From Vermamoeba vermiformis (Eukaryota > Tubulinea > Echinamoebida), in the NCBI GenBank assembly GCA_045837725.1, contig JBEWZL010000048.1:186001-250000 (forward strand): a stretch of DNA of 64,000 bases. The letters run 5' to 3'. A model generated the notes under the pieces. It saw nothing but the letters and a program-made list of their open reading frames with translations, made no database searches and had not been told where the DNA came from. Both the position numbers and the translations under genes were made by a program. Below, piece after piece: positions 23,388 through 35,597 of this stretch (positions are counted from its first letter, which is position 1; each line of letters opens with the position of its first letter).

Positions 23388-23783
23388 ATGTCACTGCTCA
23401 ATTACAGCGCGATTATCAAGTACAAGCCACTGTACCCAGTCATTCACTCACATCCAGGCTTTGGACTTGTTTTCAACAACTTCAATGCCAGTGACTATCA
23501 AATCTTGACTGCTGCCACTGTTGGATCTGCTCCAGTTGGCTTCTTTTTTGGTCGCGCAAACCGTCGTGCCTCAATGTTCATCTACAGCATGATTGGCTTC
23601 ACTTTTGGCTTTTTTTACAGTTACCAATCCTCTGCTGCTCGTTTGATGGGCTATCGCAGCAACGAAGCTTTGGTCAAGAAATATCCGTTCCGCCTCGATA
23701 CACCCACACCAGTACCGACTGATGCATTTAGAGAACCCACTGCCGAGGATATTGAACGTAACAAACAAGAACCCAATTATTAA
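23388..23783 (+). CDS. NADH:ubiquinone oxidoreductase (complex I) 21 kDa subunit, NUXM type
   Basis: A single exon encodes 131 residues. The start YKPLYPVIHSHPGFGLVF and FNASDYQILTAATVGSAPVG match the complex I 21 kDa subunit domain (Pfam NADH-u_ox-rdase: YPxIDxDPxFxRV...DY). Two hydrophobic segments follow (about residues 43-60 and 68-85), then a hydrophilic C-terminus with KKYPFRLDTPTP and a Glu/Asn-rich end. This accessory subunit is known from fungi, plants and many protists and is absent from mammals. It sits in the inner mitochondrial membrane part of complex I. The ATG at 23388 is the first in frame after an upstream GTG that I do not consider a start. Confidence 0.8.
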   Translation: MSLLNYSAIIKYKPLYPVIHSHPGFGLVFNNFNASDYQILTAATVGSAPVGFFFGRANRRASMFIYSMIGFTFGFFYSYQSSAARLMGYRSNEALVKKYPFRLDTPTPVPTDAFREPTAEDIERNKQEPNY

Positions 23784-23978
23784 TAATAATTTTTGAAATA
23801 ATATTTTTTATTCAATTTTACGCTAATAATTAGCATCAATACTGCGTTATTTATTATTTAATTGCGCACAAATTGTACATATAAATAAATTCTCAATAAT
23901 AATAGCGCAGATAATTTTCCAACAAACACCACATCCACTGCTAACTGTACAACGATGTTTATTACGAATGACAAAACA

Positions 23979-25198
23979 TTAAAAGAATCGTTTGCGAATC
24001 TTGTGCAGCGAATAGGCCACTGACCGCGCAGGCCCAGCAGTGAGCAGTCCTTTGATGGTCTGGATGCGACTCGAGCGCGCCACTCGCTGACTGAGCTGTG
24101 CGTGCAGGGTGTTGCTCGTGCTGCTGCTGTGTGCCGTGTTCTGATGCGCGCTGACACTGACACTGGCCGCGTGACGCAGGGGTGGTGGCACGTGCTCCAG
24201 GAGTGCTGTCACATCACGTGGCACGACGAATTCGTCAGCAGCATTCAACAGCCCCCACTGCTGCAGAATGGGTCTATAAATAGCATCAAATGCGCTGCCG
24301 TCCCCGACCACGCGGGATATCTTGTCGGGACTCTCCGCCCAGCCCATGCGAATATCTCCGCGGTACGACACGCCGCTCAGATGTGCGTAGAACTCGCGAC
24401 ACGTGATCGAATGCCGCAAGCCCTGGTCGATGGACTGCGCGGTGAGGAGCAGGGCAGTGATCGCGACAGCAGCGCGGTGATTGACAGCGAGTGCGTGCTG
24501 CAGTGTGACACTTGGTTCATGAACGGTCAACACGGGCTTGTGCAATCTCCCCGCGAGATAGATGTGTGACCAGTGCTCGAGATCGTCGACCAGGGCAGTG
24601 GTGCTGACCACACCATATTTGTACATGTCTGGTCCCTCGCTGAGAGTCACGTAGGGGTGATACCTAGCAGCGGTCAGTGCGAGGGTTGGACAGTGTGGCT
24701 GTCGTGCACTGAACACAGCGAGACTAGTGTACTGAGCCCTGTAGCACTAGTACTGATATCGCTGCACGAATACGTACCATATACCAGGGCCCCACTGCTG
24801 CACGCGTTGCATGGCACGTGAGGGTTGTGTGACACGTGACTGCGACTTGACGGCACTGTAGCGCCAGTAACTCGCGTAGTGCTGAGGATTGCGCGTCATA
24901 TTGTGCGCGTGCCAATCATTGAGGTGTTGGTCGTCAATCACCAGCACCACATCTATTTGTTTCTCTTTGGATGCTGACGAACAAAATTAGAATTATTACT
25001 CAGTGTCAATTATTGTTAATAATAAAATTTAATTTGGCCATCAACTTAACGCAAAGTCTTACATAAAGTATTTGCAGCGGTATTTTTACTCTCCGAAGGT
25101 TTTGCAAATAAACTGGATCCGTAGCAGAATGCGTACTGCAGTCCAGTGTTGGGCAGTACTTTCATCAACTTGCTGACTTTGTGCAGAACTGGCTCCAT
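23979..25198 (-). CDS. TAMM41: TAM41, mitochondrial CDP-diacylglycerol synthase
   Basis: Three minus-strand exons, about 25198-25064, 24973-24776 and 24673-23979. The protein begins near the catalytic core: QYAFCYGSSLF parallels the YGSG nucleotidyltransferase motif, and QIDVVLVIDDQHLNDWHAHN gives the metal-binding acidic residues and the Tam41 WHxxN block. Then come NPQHYASYWR, QQWGPGIWYHPYVTL and MYKYGVVSTTALVDDLEHWS plus IYLAGRLHKP, all diagnostic of Tam41. The C-terminus ends in a basic amphipathic KIRKRFF, as expected for inner-membrane attachment. The enzyme makes CDP-diacylglycerol from phosphatidic acid and CTP for cardiolipin synthesis. There is little room for a presequence before residue 20, so targeting may lie in an unannotated upstream exon. 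Confidence 0.88.
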
Positions 25199-25393
25199 GT
25201 AATGGTTAATATTCACGTCTTGTGTTCATGACTCGTTGGGAGTGAATAATCATGGCGATTACAGGTTGAGTTTATTGCGGATAATTGCCTAATTTGGCAA
25301 AACCGAGTTATTTTTAGCGTCTAACAGTGCTGAGCGACTGGTAAGCAGGACTGCAGAGAGACAAGAGGACATTGGCGCAGTTCAGTCTCACAA

Positions 25394-27142
25394 TCACGTG
25401 ACTGGCTGTAACTGACCCTGGTTGAAGACATCCACGAAGCTGATCTGACGACTGCGATGATATTCGATCACGTGACTGATCTTGGCATCCAGCAGCGGAG
25501 TCACCTGCTTGAGCTGTTCGTCACGTGCCTGTTCAGTGTCGCTGATCACGTGACGGATCACTGGCAGTACATAATAGCCTAATTTGGTGGCTGAGTGACT
25601 CGCTGGCCCTGGTAGAGAACTGAATTCGCGCACTAACTCCACGTGCATCAACATGTCACTGCGGAATAACTCGCGACACGTGACAATGTCCTGGATGGTG
25701 CTGGCACTGCTGGGATACTGGCCCTAAACATCAGTCGCGTCAGTTCCTAATTAGGCAAGTGCATTCCCTCACCATGAGTTGCACGTGATTGTAGCGGTGT
25801 TGCGTGCTCCAGCGCGGACTGTGCAGCCACGTGTAGTGATAGAGCGGTTGACGCGCCGTAGACCAGGAATAGTCTGCTGCTATATTTGGCAAGTGTCAGC
25901 ACCGAGCTCTGTGTCACGTGATGGCACTTACCTTCTTGGGCCCACATCACGTGACCGCCCTGTCTTTTGATGTCCTGCACTGTGTTGGCCAAGTCTCGTT
26001 CATGAACGCGGAACAAACATAGTGGCACGTGCGCTGGTGGCACATAGCCGTCGAGCGGAAAAATTGGTTTCGCGAAGAGCTCGTTCAATGAACTGTCCAA
26101 GACGGCCAGCTCCTTGAGGTTATATTTAGCCTCTGCCAAGTCACGTGCGCAAGTCAGTGCTCGCGTCCAACTCTCAGCTTCCTTATTTAGTGAACTGCCA
26201 TCAACTCCAAAAATAGCAACACCGTCAATCCAGCCAGGTGACACTGTGTCAAATTTGTCCAATTTGAGTGTCAACTGCGTGATGACACCTGTCACGCCAC
26301 GGCTGTGCACCACGCGTCGCAGATCGGTGCCGCGCAATTGTACCACTTGCGGCTCTGCCTCGCACGTGACCAGGGTAGCGCTATCAATCACGTGCTCGAG
26401 TGTGCCGTGTTTCAGTGAACCACATCCAGCCACGTGACCGGCAACGAAGCCACCGAGCGAGTGTTCTTCGACTGCATTCGGTGTGACGGGCAGTTCACAG
26501 CCGCGCTGTTGAATCACGTGCTGCAGATGTGCGAGTGACACGCCTGATTGACACGTGAGCTGTCCTGACACGTGATTGACATCCAGCACGTGATTCTGCG
26601 CGGACATGTCAATCACAATGTCGTGCGGTGAGGCGACGCTGTAGCCGGTCACGTGACTGCCAGTGCCGCGTATTTTGATCGAGCACGTGGGCCAAGCACT
26701 GCGAATGACACGCTGTGACAAGTGTCAATGAAGGGTCGGTACGGAATCACGTGACTCACCAGGGCACGCACGAGATCTTGCTGATCACGTGGCTTGAGCA
26801 CCACTTGCGCGGAGTTCTCTAACTTGGGTGCAGTGCTGAGTGCGTGTCTAAATATGGTCAGTGCCACACCCATGCTCGCACGGTACTGTACCTAAAAAAA
26901 GGATTCATCCACGAGCGATCACGTGACAGCACGCGATTGTTGTGCGTGGGCGTGATGAGGTGGTGCAGTCCTGCCTGTGTGAGACGTGTGGTCAGTGCAG
27001 TCACGTGACTGACGTGCTGTCCGAGATCACGTGACAGCTCCTCTTCCACGGCCACGTGCCACTCATTCACGGTGCCGGGCAGTTCATTCACGTGCGCGTT
27101 CTGGTGCGGAACAATGCACTCGTTCCACCGCTCTCGAGGCAT
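25394..27142 (-). CDS. PCMH-type FAD-linked oxidase
   Basis: About five exons. The FAD-binding domain is clear: SAQVVLKPRDQQDLVRAL, SIKIRGTGSHVTGYSVAS, DIVIDMSAQNHVLDV, SGVSLAHLQHVI, PVTPNAVEEHSLGGFVAGHV and RGVTGVITQLTLKL. These are the blocks of FAD_binding_4 proteins such as D-lactate dehydrogenase, aldonolactone oxidase and alkyl-DHAP synthase. The C-terminal part contains QPLYHYTWLHSPRWST...YNHVQL, resembling the YTWNHTT block of a PCMH family found in fungi, oomycetes and bacteria. The FAD domain follows a 95-residue N-terminal region of unknown type. The first ATG in frame is 27142, but the frame stays open further upstream without an ATG, so the start is uncertain. No substrate can be given. 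TCACGTGA words are very dense here. Confidence 0.7.
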
Positions 27143-27305
27143 CAGCACCGAGTAGCTTAATAGGCCTGGCTTGTAATAATTTCTACGAATTTTTGAGGCT
27201 GAAGTCAGCGCTGTCTTGAAGGATCTGGATGGAACTGGATCAGAAAGCTTATCGGCGTTAAAGTCTATTTTTACCGAATAAGCATCAGCGCATTACAATA
27301 TCAAA

Positions 27306-28439
27306 ATGTTCAGTATGCGATGTTTCAGTTGTGGTGTTGTGGTTGACAGATGTACAACAAGTATTTCCGCGAACAGTCGAGGCATGAGCACCACAACCAA
27401 CACCAACACCGAGTCTGCGGCACAGCTCTTCTCGCGACTCAAATCAGCGCAATTAAGAACTGGTCTGGAGCCTTTGGACCGGCTAGTCAAGTTCAGTCCT
27501 GGTCAAATCCAATTTATTCAAGTAAGTTATTGTTTATTTAGTGCCACCACGATACAACTATTGGTACAAAGCGCTAATTTAATATTAAAAAAAATAATCG
27601 CAAATTATCGCGGAATTAGATCCTAACCTACCTGTGTGCGCAGGGCCCCAAAGCGAGTGGCAAGACCGAACTGTTGTATCAACTACTGACGAGCTGCATC
27701 TTGCCCAAAGAGTGGCGCGGCATGGAGCTCGGGGGACACCAGTGCGGTGTACTGCTCTTCGACACCGATCTCAAGTTCGACTTGCAGCGCGTACTCACCT
27801 TGCTGCACTACAAGTTCGTGCAGTACGTACAATGACACGTGTCAATCGGTGAATTTTGTACTTACTGGTCGTGCAGGGCTGTGAAGGCACGTGGAGGTGA
27901 AGCGAAATCTCCCGCAGAGGAGATTGAATCCGAACTCGAACAGGTACGTCAATTGACACGTGATTGCAGATCAGCGATTGACAGGTGTCAATGATTGACA
28001 GGTGTTCAAAGCCAGTCTGCAACGACTCCACGTGATCAAGTGCGGCGATTCATTCACATTCCGCACGTCACTGCACGCCCTGCAGCACGAGTCACTGAAT
28101 GACACGCGCGTGTTGATGATTGACAGCTTTGACGTGTTCTACTGGGAACACAAGCACGTGACACGTGACACTCGCGCACGTGTGCAGGACGAAGAGCTGT
28201 TGCGCAGTGTGGTGTCAAAGTGTCAAATGCTGACCGCTGTGTTGACCGTGTCAGCGGAATATCGTGCACCGACCAGTCACGTGCTCAAAGGTGTCAAACA
28301 CGAGCCCAGCAGCGCTGTTGATCACGTGATCCACACGGCTCGACGGACAGATGCTGATTGGCCCATTGAAATTTCATATTTGCAGCATCACTTTCAGGCA
28401 CGTGTCACTTCAAATGCCGGACTGGAAGTGTCAAACTGA
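27306..28439 (+). CDS. XRCC2: XRCC2, RAD51 paralogue
   Basis: Four exons, about 27306-27520, 27644-27822, 27878-27943 and 28001-28439. After a short N-terminus, LEPLDRLVKFSPGQIQFIQ leads over the first splice junction into GPKASGKTELLYQLL, the Walker A typical of XRCC2. GVLLFDTDLKFDLQRVLTLL parallels the human FIDTDYHFDMLRLVTIL block, and TRVLMIDSFDVFYW is the Walker B region with the XRCC2-specific 'S...YW'. The protein is about 300 residues. XRCC2 acts in the BCDX2 complex, which assists RAD51 filament assembly in homologous recombination. Two candidate starts exist, ATG 27306 and ATG 27384 (MSTTTNTN); the second removes a Cys-rich leader and may be the true one. It is divergent from the FAD oxidase across about 160 bp. 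Confidence 0.9.
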
Positions 28440-28515
28440 GCACTGCAGTGGACTTGCCTTATTTGTACATAGAGCCGTTTGTAAATTTGTACAGTTTTGT
28501 TTTAAATCTTTGCAC

Positions 28516-30151
28516 TTATTTTACATGATGTCGCTTGTGATGTTCGTCCTTTTTATGGTAGGGATGGGGCTCGTGATTCTGTTCGAGATATTCCGTGGTT
28601 TGCATCTCATGCAGCCGCGACAGAGTGCGACTGAATGCAAAGATCTCTTCCTCGCCCGTGATTGGTCCCCCCGAGGCAGTGGCGGGCAGCGAGGTCGGGA
28701 AGAGCAGTTCGGGCACACTGTGCGCGGCGAGAATGAGCTTCACTTTGTGGTCGTAGCACTCGTCGATCAGCAGAATGAAGCGCCGTGCCTCGTTCAGTGA
28801 ACTGTCGGGACTCATGCGCGGCACATTGACGATGAACAGCGTGTGATACACCTCGCACAGCTTGGCGTAGTCTGCCACACCGAGAGCAGCGCGGTTGTCG
28901 CACAGCTCTGCAAAGTCGAACCACGCGATGCCCTTGAGTGCGCGCTGGACTCGCAGCACGCGTCCGTAGCCAATCGGCACCTCGCTCACCTCACCTGCGC
29001 GCTGTTCGGTCAGCTGATTCCACTGCTCTTCCAGGGCACGCGTGGTGGCACTGGGATCTTGCGCGCTGATCACGTGATAGATGTGCTTCATGCGCTGTCC
29101 GACCAGTCTGTAGTCCACGTGCGAGGTCATGTGGTGCACGTGACAGCGCTGTTTCAGCTGCGCGATGAAGGGCAAGAACAGGGCACGCTGCAGTCCACCC
29201 TTGTACAGATCTGAGGGGCACGTGACTGGTCAGCACGAGGTGACACGTGTCAAATGCAGGCACTTACCGTCAGGCGGTCTGTTCGAGGTCGCAACAACGA
29301 TCACGTGCCGCTGCCAGAGCTTGTCAAACAGTCTGCCGAGCAGCATGGCATCGGCTATGTTGGTGACTTGGAACTCGTCGAAGCAGAGCAGCTGTGTCTG
29401 TGCACGTATCTGCTGCACCACGTAGTCGAGCGGATCTGCTTTGACCACTGCCTGCTGCGTGCGGTACTGGTGGATCTGCTGGTGCACGGACTGCATGAAC
29501 GAGTTGAAGTGCACGCGCGTCTTGCTGACTTGGTGCACGTGCTGCATGAAGAGGTCCATCAGCATCGTCTTGCCGCAGCCCACGCCACCCCATATGTACA
29601 GCCCGCGCGGTGCACTCACCTCCGCGGCGACTGGATCCGGTGTCACGAGTGCTGGGGTGAGGAATGTGTTAGTGCGTAGTGCTGGAGCTTGGACGTGGTT
29701 GTAATTGCCTTTTATGGCAAGAACAAAACAGCATTGCCAAAAATGGGAATGACTTACATTTGACACGTGCCCACCAGCCACTGCTCGGCTCCTGCTCCTC
29801 GGGCTGCGTGTTGACTTGTTGTACATAGCGATGTATATCATCAGCTAGTCCTTGCAGTAGTTGCAGTGTGTAAAGCTGCGCGGGATCCAGTCGGTACTCG
29901 CCGCGTTGGATCAGCTCTTGGTACGCACGAATGATGGGTCCGTCTTGTGATATTCGAGTACTCTCGTGCTTGTTGTGGTGATGTGTATGTGTAGCACATG
30001 TACGGTATGTGATGCGAAACAGTTGGGGACGCTGTGTTGTAGATGTGTTGCGTGGTCTGTATTTCAATTTTAATGCCGGATCTGATCTTCCAGTTGACTT
30101 CCTAGTCGCGCGCAGCAACATGGGGCATATGATTAGGGATATTCGATTCAT
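28516..30151 (-). CDS. AFG1L: AFG1L/LACE1 mitochondrial AAA ATPase (ZapE family)
   Basis: Three exons, about 30151-29763, 29656-29271 and 29219-28516. The N-terminus is basic and hydroxylated, with many Arg and no early acidic residues, consistent with a mitochondrial presequence. The AAA core shows GLYIWGGVGCGKTMLMDLF (Walker A), KTRVHFNSFMQSVH, LLCFDEFQVTNIADAMLLG (Walker B with DEF), VVATSNRPPDGD (sensor 1) and LYKGGLQRALFLPFIAQLK, the AFG1-specific block. The usual C-terminal WFDFAELC and RRFILLIDECYD blocks are present, followed by a His-rich tail. Homologues assist turnover and assembly of respiratory-chain subunits. The second intron carries TGACACGTGTCA at 29241-29252. Confidence 0.92.
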
Positions 30152-30185
30152 TTGCGGTGGTATTGGTCGTAACAGCGCGGATCTG

Positions 30186-30446
30186 TCATTTATTCTCGTT
30201 GGATCTGGTGTTCAACAAACGCGTCCAACAATAATACTGCGCTGCAATGTATCCCTCGCTACGAGTGCAGTGTGTGCAGGGGGCAGGTGTTGTTGACGAG
30301 CTGTTGCGCGGTGAGGAATGAGCAGTGTGCGCCGTTGAACTCAACACACCAACACGCGGCACATCACCTCCTAATTCAGGGCTATCGCTTGGTGAGTACT
30401 CACTCGCATTAAATATGGCTAGAGCAATTACCGCTAATAGTAACAT
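30186..30446 (-). CDS. Hypothetical short secreted protein
   Basis: The open frame starts with ATG at 30446 and encodes 86 residues. Its first 14 residues are hydrophobic (MLLLAVIALAIFNASE), which looks like a signal peptide. The rest is Ser/Thr/Pro-rich with a few Cys and no recognised domain. It lies between the divergent starts of AFG1L and NME6, so it may overlap promoter or 5' UTR sequence and not be expressed. A possible 37-nt GT-AG intron (near 30410-30375) would shorten the middle. Weakly supported. Confidence 0.25.
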   Translation of the reverse strand: MLLLAVIALAIFNASEYSPSDSPELGGDVPRVGVLSSTAHTAHSSPRNSSSTTPAPCTHCTRSEGYIAAQYYCWTRLLNTRSNENK

Positions 30447-30529
30447 GTGAGTATTTCGTTAATAATTTTGCAAATATCAGATTCGCTTGATTCCTGTCCA
30501 CATTCAATATCTCACGCGTATCCACAATC

Positions 30530-31059
30530 ATGTCGGTCAAACAGCTGTTGCAAGAAATTACATTGGCCATAATCAAGCCTGATTTAGCTCGTCGTATCAC
30601 TCCCGAGCAGTTGCAGCACATCCGCACCGCCGTGCAGTCCAAAGGTCTGACCGTGGCTGCCAGCAGAGATATTCCGCGCCTGACTCGCGCGCAGACTGAA
30701 TCAGTACGATTGCACGCACTATTACCGTCATATACACCGCACTAACACGCGCGCAGTTCTACGGTGCACACGAGGGTCGCTTCTTCTACCCGCGCTTGGT
30801 GCAGTACATGAGCTCGGGGCCCATCACGTGCTTGGTGCTGCAGGGGCCGCGTGCCATCACCACGTGGCGCGAGCTGATTGGTCCGACGCACATCAACACA
30901 GCCCGCAGCACTCGTCCGGACAGTCTGCGCGCACAGTTTGCATTCTCAGACACTAAAAATAGCTTCCACGGCTCTGATAGCGTCGAGTCTGCCATGGAAG
31001 AGATCAAATTCTTCTTTCCTAATTTGGATGTGCATGCCCTGGTCAAGGACTCGCAATGA
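30530..31059 (+). CDS. NME6: Nucleoside diphosphate kinase, NME6 type
   Basis: Two exons, 30530-30702 and about 30757-31059, give about 158 residues. The order is LAIIKPDLARR (KPD motif), then FYGAHEGRFFYPRLVQYMSS, LIGPTHINTARSTRPDSLRA, and KNSFHGSDSVESA, where His is the phosphate-accepting residue. The three-residue insertion and the HEGRFFY block place it with NME6 (human REHEGRFFYQRLVEFM) and not the NME1/2 group. It ends FFPNLDVHALVKDSQ. The family transfers phosphate between nucleoside triphosphates and diphosphates; human NME6 is mitochondrial. A CTAAAAATAG word (30953-30962) overlaps codons just before the active-site His and encodes part of TKNS. Confidence 0.9.
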
Positions 31060-31318
31060 TCAAACACCAACTAGGACAGTTATGAATGCACGCGTGATCC
31101 TCCTTGACCCTCCTCGAGTCTAGAGCCCTATTCACCACTGCACTGCACGGTCCATTCACTCCATCCAGCACCACACTGCACGGCCATTCACTCCTCCGCG
31201 CGAGCTAGAAGTCAGTACGAACGCACGAAATAAAATTGATAAAACTGGAAATTGTTCGTCTGATTCGTGTGAAATTATTAGTATACTTCAATATTACAAT
31301 ACATCACACCTAACAGCG

Positions 31319-32370
31319 ATGACTACGAATGTTCCTCCCAACGACAGAAAAGTTTTTGTTGGTGGATTAGCCCCGCATACAACAGAACAGACTCTGGGAC
31401 TCTATTTTTCGCAATTCGGTGAGGTTGAAGAGATCAAACTCATTCTCGATCGTGCTACTGGTCGATCGAAGTGCTATGGCTTCGTAAGTAAAGATGTCGA
31501 TTATTTAAAAATTATTTTAATTATTTCTGTAATGCTCTCTGGCATACTGAACATGTCAGCAATCTTTCTGATGCGCGAGAAATAATACAATATTTTTAGG
31601 TGCAATTTAGACATTACGACAATGCAGTGCTCGCTTGTCAGAATCCAAGCCCCGTGATTGATGGCAAGCAAGCCAACTGCAATTTAGCGTCACAGAACAC
31701 CAAGCCCAATGCTGCAGGAGGTGAGTACACTGCTGCGAGTGATGTGTCCACTGACCAGCACGTGACAGGTGATGCGCGACGAGGCGGCAAGCGCAACTTT
31801 GCAGGCAGTTACGGCACCCCAGGCTACGGCACAGGCATGGGCACTCCAGGCGCGTGGGGGGCAGGTGCAGCGCCAGGCTACGGCGTGGCACAGTGGGGCA
31901 GCACGGGCAGCACACCGTACGTGCAGACTGGTCACGGCGCCGAGAAGCGACGCAAGTTGGGTGGCAGCGAAGGACCGCGCGTGAGTTACGTGCAACAGCT
32001 GCAACAAGAGACTGGCACGACCATCACCAAGGAGTACGTCAAGGATCGCATTGACTCGCTGCGTGATCGCGATCCCTGCGAGGCCTACAAGTACTTCTTG
32101 GAGATGAGCGAGCTGTTCCAGGGCACGGACGAGTATCAGCCGCTGTACGAGTCACTGCTCGCTGCTGCGCGTGAAGTGCGTCAGAGTCAACAGGCTGAAC
32201 AGGGCCAGTACAGCATGAGCGAGCTGAGTCACTACTATCAACAGAGCGAGGAGCAGGGCGAGGAGAGCTACGGTGCACCGCAGCACGGCGACGAGCACCA
32301 CAACAACAATGGCGAGGGCGAGTACTATGCGCACGAACAGGAGAGCTATCAAGAGGAGCCGCAAGAGTAG
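31319..32370 (+). CDS. Single-RRM RNA-binding protein, RBM24/RBM38-like
   Basis: Two exons, 31319-31481 and 31600-32370, give about 311 residues. The N-terminal RRM has RNP2 KVFVGGLAPHT and RNP1 KCYGFVQF (split by the intron). It continues with PVIDGKQANCNLASQNTKP, close to the DGRKANxNLAYLGAKP signature that defines the RBM24/38 group. A Gly/Ala-rich low-complexity segment follows, then a helical block (VSYVQQLQQETGTTITKEYV) and an acidic Gln/His/Tyr-rich tail. RBM24/38 proteins bind U/GU-rich elements and influence mRNA stability and splicing; here only RNA binding can be claimed with confidence. Confidence 0.82.
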
Positions 32371-32676
32371 TGCTGTCACTGAGTGAGGTATGTGCGTCCA
32401 TTGCTACTCGCTGTCTGATTGCCACACGTGCTGATCTATTTTCTTGTCATTTACTTCAGTTACTATTTTTGGTTATTATTTTGAAGATCGATCTTCTGCT
32501 GTGGTAAATTGGCTTCAATACCCTTTTTGTTAATAATAAAGCGAACAAATAATGTTTTATAGTACCCAACCCGTGCTGGTCTGGCACGCATTTTCCCAGA
32601 ATTTTTTTTTACGATTTCACCGCAACGCTTTTTTTTTGCATTTCATAGCACCGTACTAACAGAGAACAATGAAGTA
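32371..32676. other. Intergenic gap between the RRM gene and SMARCAL1
   Basis: This 306-bp stretch holds the 3' UTR of the RRM gene and the SMARCAL1 promoter. Poly-T runs at 32606-32637 are the only features. I see no ORF or RNA gene. Confidence 0.3.
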
Positions 32677-35597
32677 ATGGCATGGCGTAGAAAGTGGTTT
32701 TGGAAGAATAAAGGGAAGAAAAAGAAGGCTGCTGACGATGATGACGATCCGATCCCGATCAAGAAACGAGACAAAAATACAGTGTCATTTCAAGTGCTCG
32801 CTAGTGATAAATTTGGCACCAATACTAAGTGCAAAGAAGCTATTTCCTTGTTAAAGAAAATTCCTGGCTGTAATTTAGGTAATTGTTAAAAATATTTATT
32901 TGTATTTGAAAAAATTCACGAGATCGAGCTCTGCTTTTGTTATCTGATGCAAAAGTATTATTGACAACCATTTTTATAAGATGATGAGGCTAAGATGTGG
33001 ATCTTGCCCCTCGAACGTTACAAAGCCACCCTGAAAGTGTTCGAGCAACACAACCAAGCAGGCGAAGACCCCTATATAGATGTGCGCCCTATTCCCAAAC
33101 AAGTGTTGAATATGCTCAGCGAGGCTAAGACGCTCAAAGAGACTGTCAAAGAGCTGGATCTCTCGCGCATTCCAGATGCACTCTTGAATGCCTTGCTGCC
33201 CTTTCAATTGCGCGGTGTCACGTACGTAACTACTCCACAGCATATTGAACGCGCACACTGACCCCCCTCGCCCACAGATTCGCACTGCGCAAAGATGGAC
33301 GGTGCATGATCTGCGACGAGATGGGCCTCGGCAAGACGATTCAAGCGATTGCCATTGCGTGCTGCTACAGCGCTGAGTGGCCGCTGCTCATCATCGTGCC
33401 CTCCTCGCTCAAGCACAACTGGCGCAAGGAACTCAATCGCTGGGTGCCCGAGCACGCCGCGCTGATCAATGTGATCGACAGCACGCGGCAGTGTCACTTC
33501 TCCGCGATCAATATAGTCTCGTACGATCTCGTGCCGCGCATTCAGGCACAGCTGGAGGCCGAGCAGTTCAAAGTGGTGATTGCCGATGAGAGTCACTACC
33601 TCAAGAACCGCGAGGCACAGCGCACTCAAGCCGTGCTGCCGCTGCTCAAACAAGCCACGCGTCGAGTGCTGCTCACTGGCACCCCTGCACTCTCGCGTCC
33701 AGCCGAGCTCTGGCCCCAACTCGATGCCCTGGACTGCGGCATCTTCAGCTCGTTCAAGCAGTTCGGTGCGCGCTACTGTGCGGCGTGGCAGGGACCCTGG
33801 GGCATGGACTACAGCGGCAGCAGTCACTTGAGCGAACTGCACACCGTGCTGCACGAGTGCGTGATGATCCGTCGTCTCAAGGCCAATGTGCTCACTGAAC
33901 TGCCCGACAAGCAGCGCAATGTCGTCTATCTCGAAGCAGATCCGCACCTGAGCGAGGAGATCAAGCGCGAGATGCGCAGTCGCGGGGCGTGGGAAGAGAT
34001 CGACGAGCAGCGCAAGAAGGCCATCATGTCGCAGCTGTTCATGCAGACTGGCCGCGCCAAGATCAGTGCCGTGTGTCAGTACGTGGTGCAGCTGTTGACC
34101 GCTGAGCCTGAGCACAAACTGCTCGTGTTCGCGCATCACATGGAGGTACTCGATGGACTGCAGCACGCACTGGAAGAGCAGCACGTGACACTGGTGCGCA
34201 TCGATGGCTCGGTGGACCAGCAGCAGCGTCAGGCCCTGGTGGATCAGTTCCAGCGCAGTCACGAGCACCCCACACGCGTGGCACTGCTGTCACTCACCTG
34301 CGGCTCGTTCGGCTTCACCCTCACTGCTGCACAGCGCGTGGTGTTCGCAGAGCTGTGGTGGACACCGGGACAGTTGCTGCAGGCTGAGGACCGCGCACAC
34401 CGCATTGGCCGCGCTGATGCCACCCAGCCAGTGCTGATCGACTACTGTCTGGCACGTGGCACCATGGACGACATGATCTGGCCGCTGATTGCCAAGAAGT
34501 TGAGTGTGGTGGGCACGACGCTGAACGGCATCCGCGGTCAGCTGGACATTGAAGAGCGGATTGACATGCGCAGTGCCGCACTGTTGCGCGCGTGGCAAGA
34601 GCTCGGTGAAGATCCGATCCACGAGGCGAGTGAGGAGGAGGAGAGTGCGGGCGACAAGAAGAAGAAGAAGCAGCGCGGCAAGAAGAGCACGCACACTGCG
34701 CGGGGCAAGAAGAAGACGCGCAGCAACAACAACAACAACACGAACAGCTCAGTGTCCAGCACCAAGAAACAGCGCACAACAGTCGAGCTGAGCAGCGATG
34801 ACGTGTTGCTGGTGGACTCGGAGGACAGCGAGGCTAAAAATAGCCGCAAGACTGAGCCCAACACACCCGACAAGTACCTGCAGCGCACTACCGAAGACAA
34901 GCACGTGCCATTGGTCTATCGCGATCCACTCGCATTGTTCCGCACCCCACAGCCATCACGTGACCACACAGCACGTGACAAGCTCACACGTGCACCACTC
35001 ACTGTGGCACCTGTCGCGCGCAGTCACAAGCACGAGAACAACGTCAAAAGCGAGCCTCAGGCACCTAACATCAGTGCGCGTGTGGTGATTGACCTGGACG
35101 ACAGTGACGAGCACGTGCCTGAGGTGACACCTGTCAAGAGTGGCTATAAAAGGAAATTGGACTTTGATGCAGATGAATCGCGCAAGAAACGACGTGTCGA
35201 GCCCTTATTGGCCACTAAGATGTTGGCTGCGAGAAACAACAACAACAACCGTTCTGCCGCTGATCGTAGTGCTCCTAACAACAATCGCAATCACGAGGAG
35301 ACTGATGCACTAGGTGTCACAATGCCACAGAGCACATCAAACACGCTCAACACACGCGCAGGCAATGAGCAGCGAGGAGACAGTGAAGAAGAGCTGTTTG
35401 GACTGAGTGACTTTGATCTCGGGGACACTCTGACCGCACCTGTCAGTCACGCAACGCCAGTCACGCCAGTCACACCCAAAACAAACACTGCAGTGCGTAG
35501 TAGTGCGCCTATGACCCCCTTCAGATTGTTTTCATCACCGTCACTCTCTGACCAGACCAAAAAGCGCATTAGCTTGTCATTGCAGAAAATTACGTGA
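32677..35597 (+). CDS. SMARCAL1: SMARCAL1 (HARP) annealing helicase, SNF2 family
   Basis: Three exons, about 32677-32879, 32981-33221 and 33279-35597, give roughly 920 residues. The N-terminus holds one HARP domain (FQVLASDKFGTNTKC ... MWILPLERYKATL). The SNF2 motor follows: MICDEMGLGKTIQAIAIA (I), IADESHYLKN (II, DESH), RVLLTGTPALSRPAELW (III), ACGS-like LTCGSFGFTLTAA (V) and EDRAHRIGRADATQPVLI (VI). The C-terminal 300 residues are disordered, with Lys-rich stretches, an Asn run and many Thr/Val/Pro words. SMARCAL1 rewinds RPA-coated DNA and remodels stalled forks. No clear N-terminal RPA-binding helix is visible, so that interaction may be missing or placed elsewhere. Confidence 0.92.

Noticed and set aside
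33204-34268. 354-codon minus-strand open frame opposite SMARCAL1
   Set aside because: It mirrors the SNF2 motor exon, whose motifs are unmistakable on the plus strand. Self-complementary words such as TCACGTGA and the codon bias keep the antisense strand free of stops.
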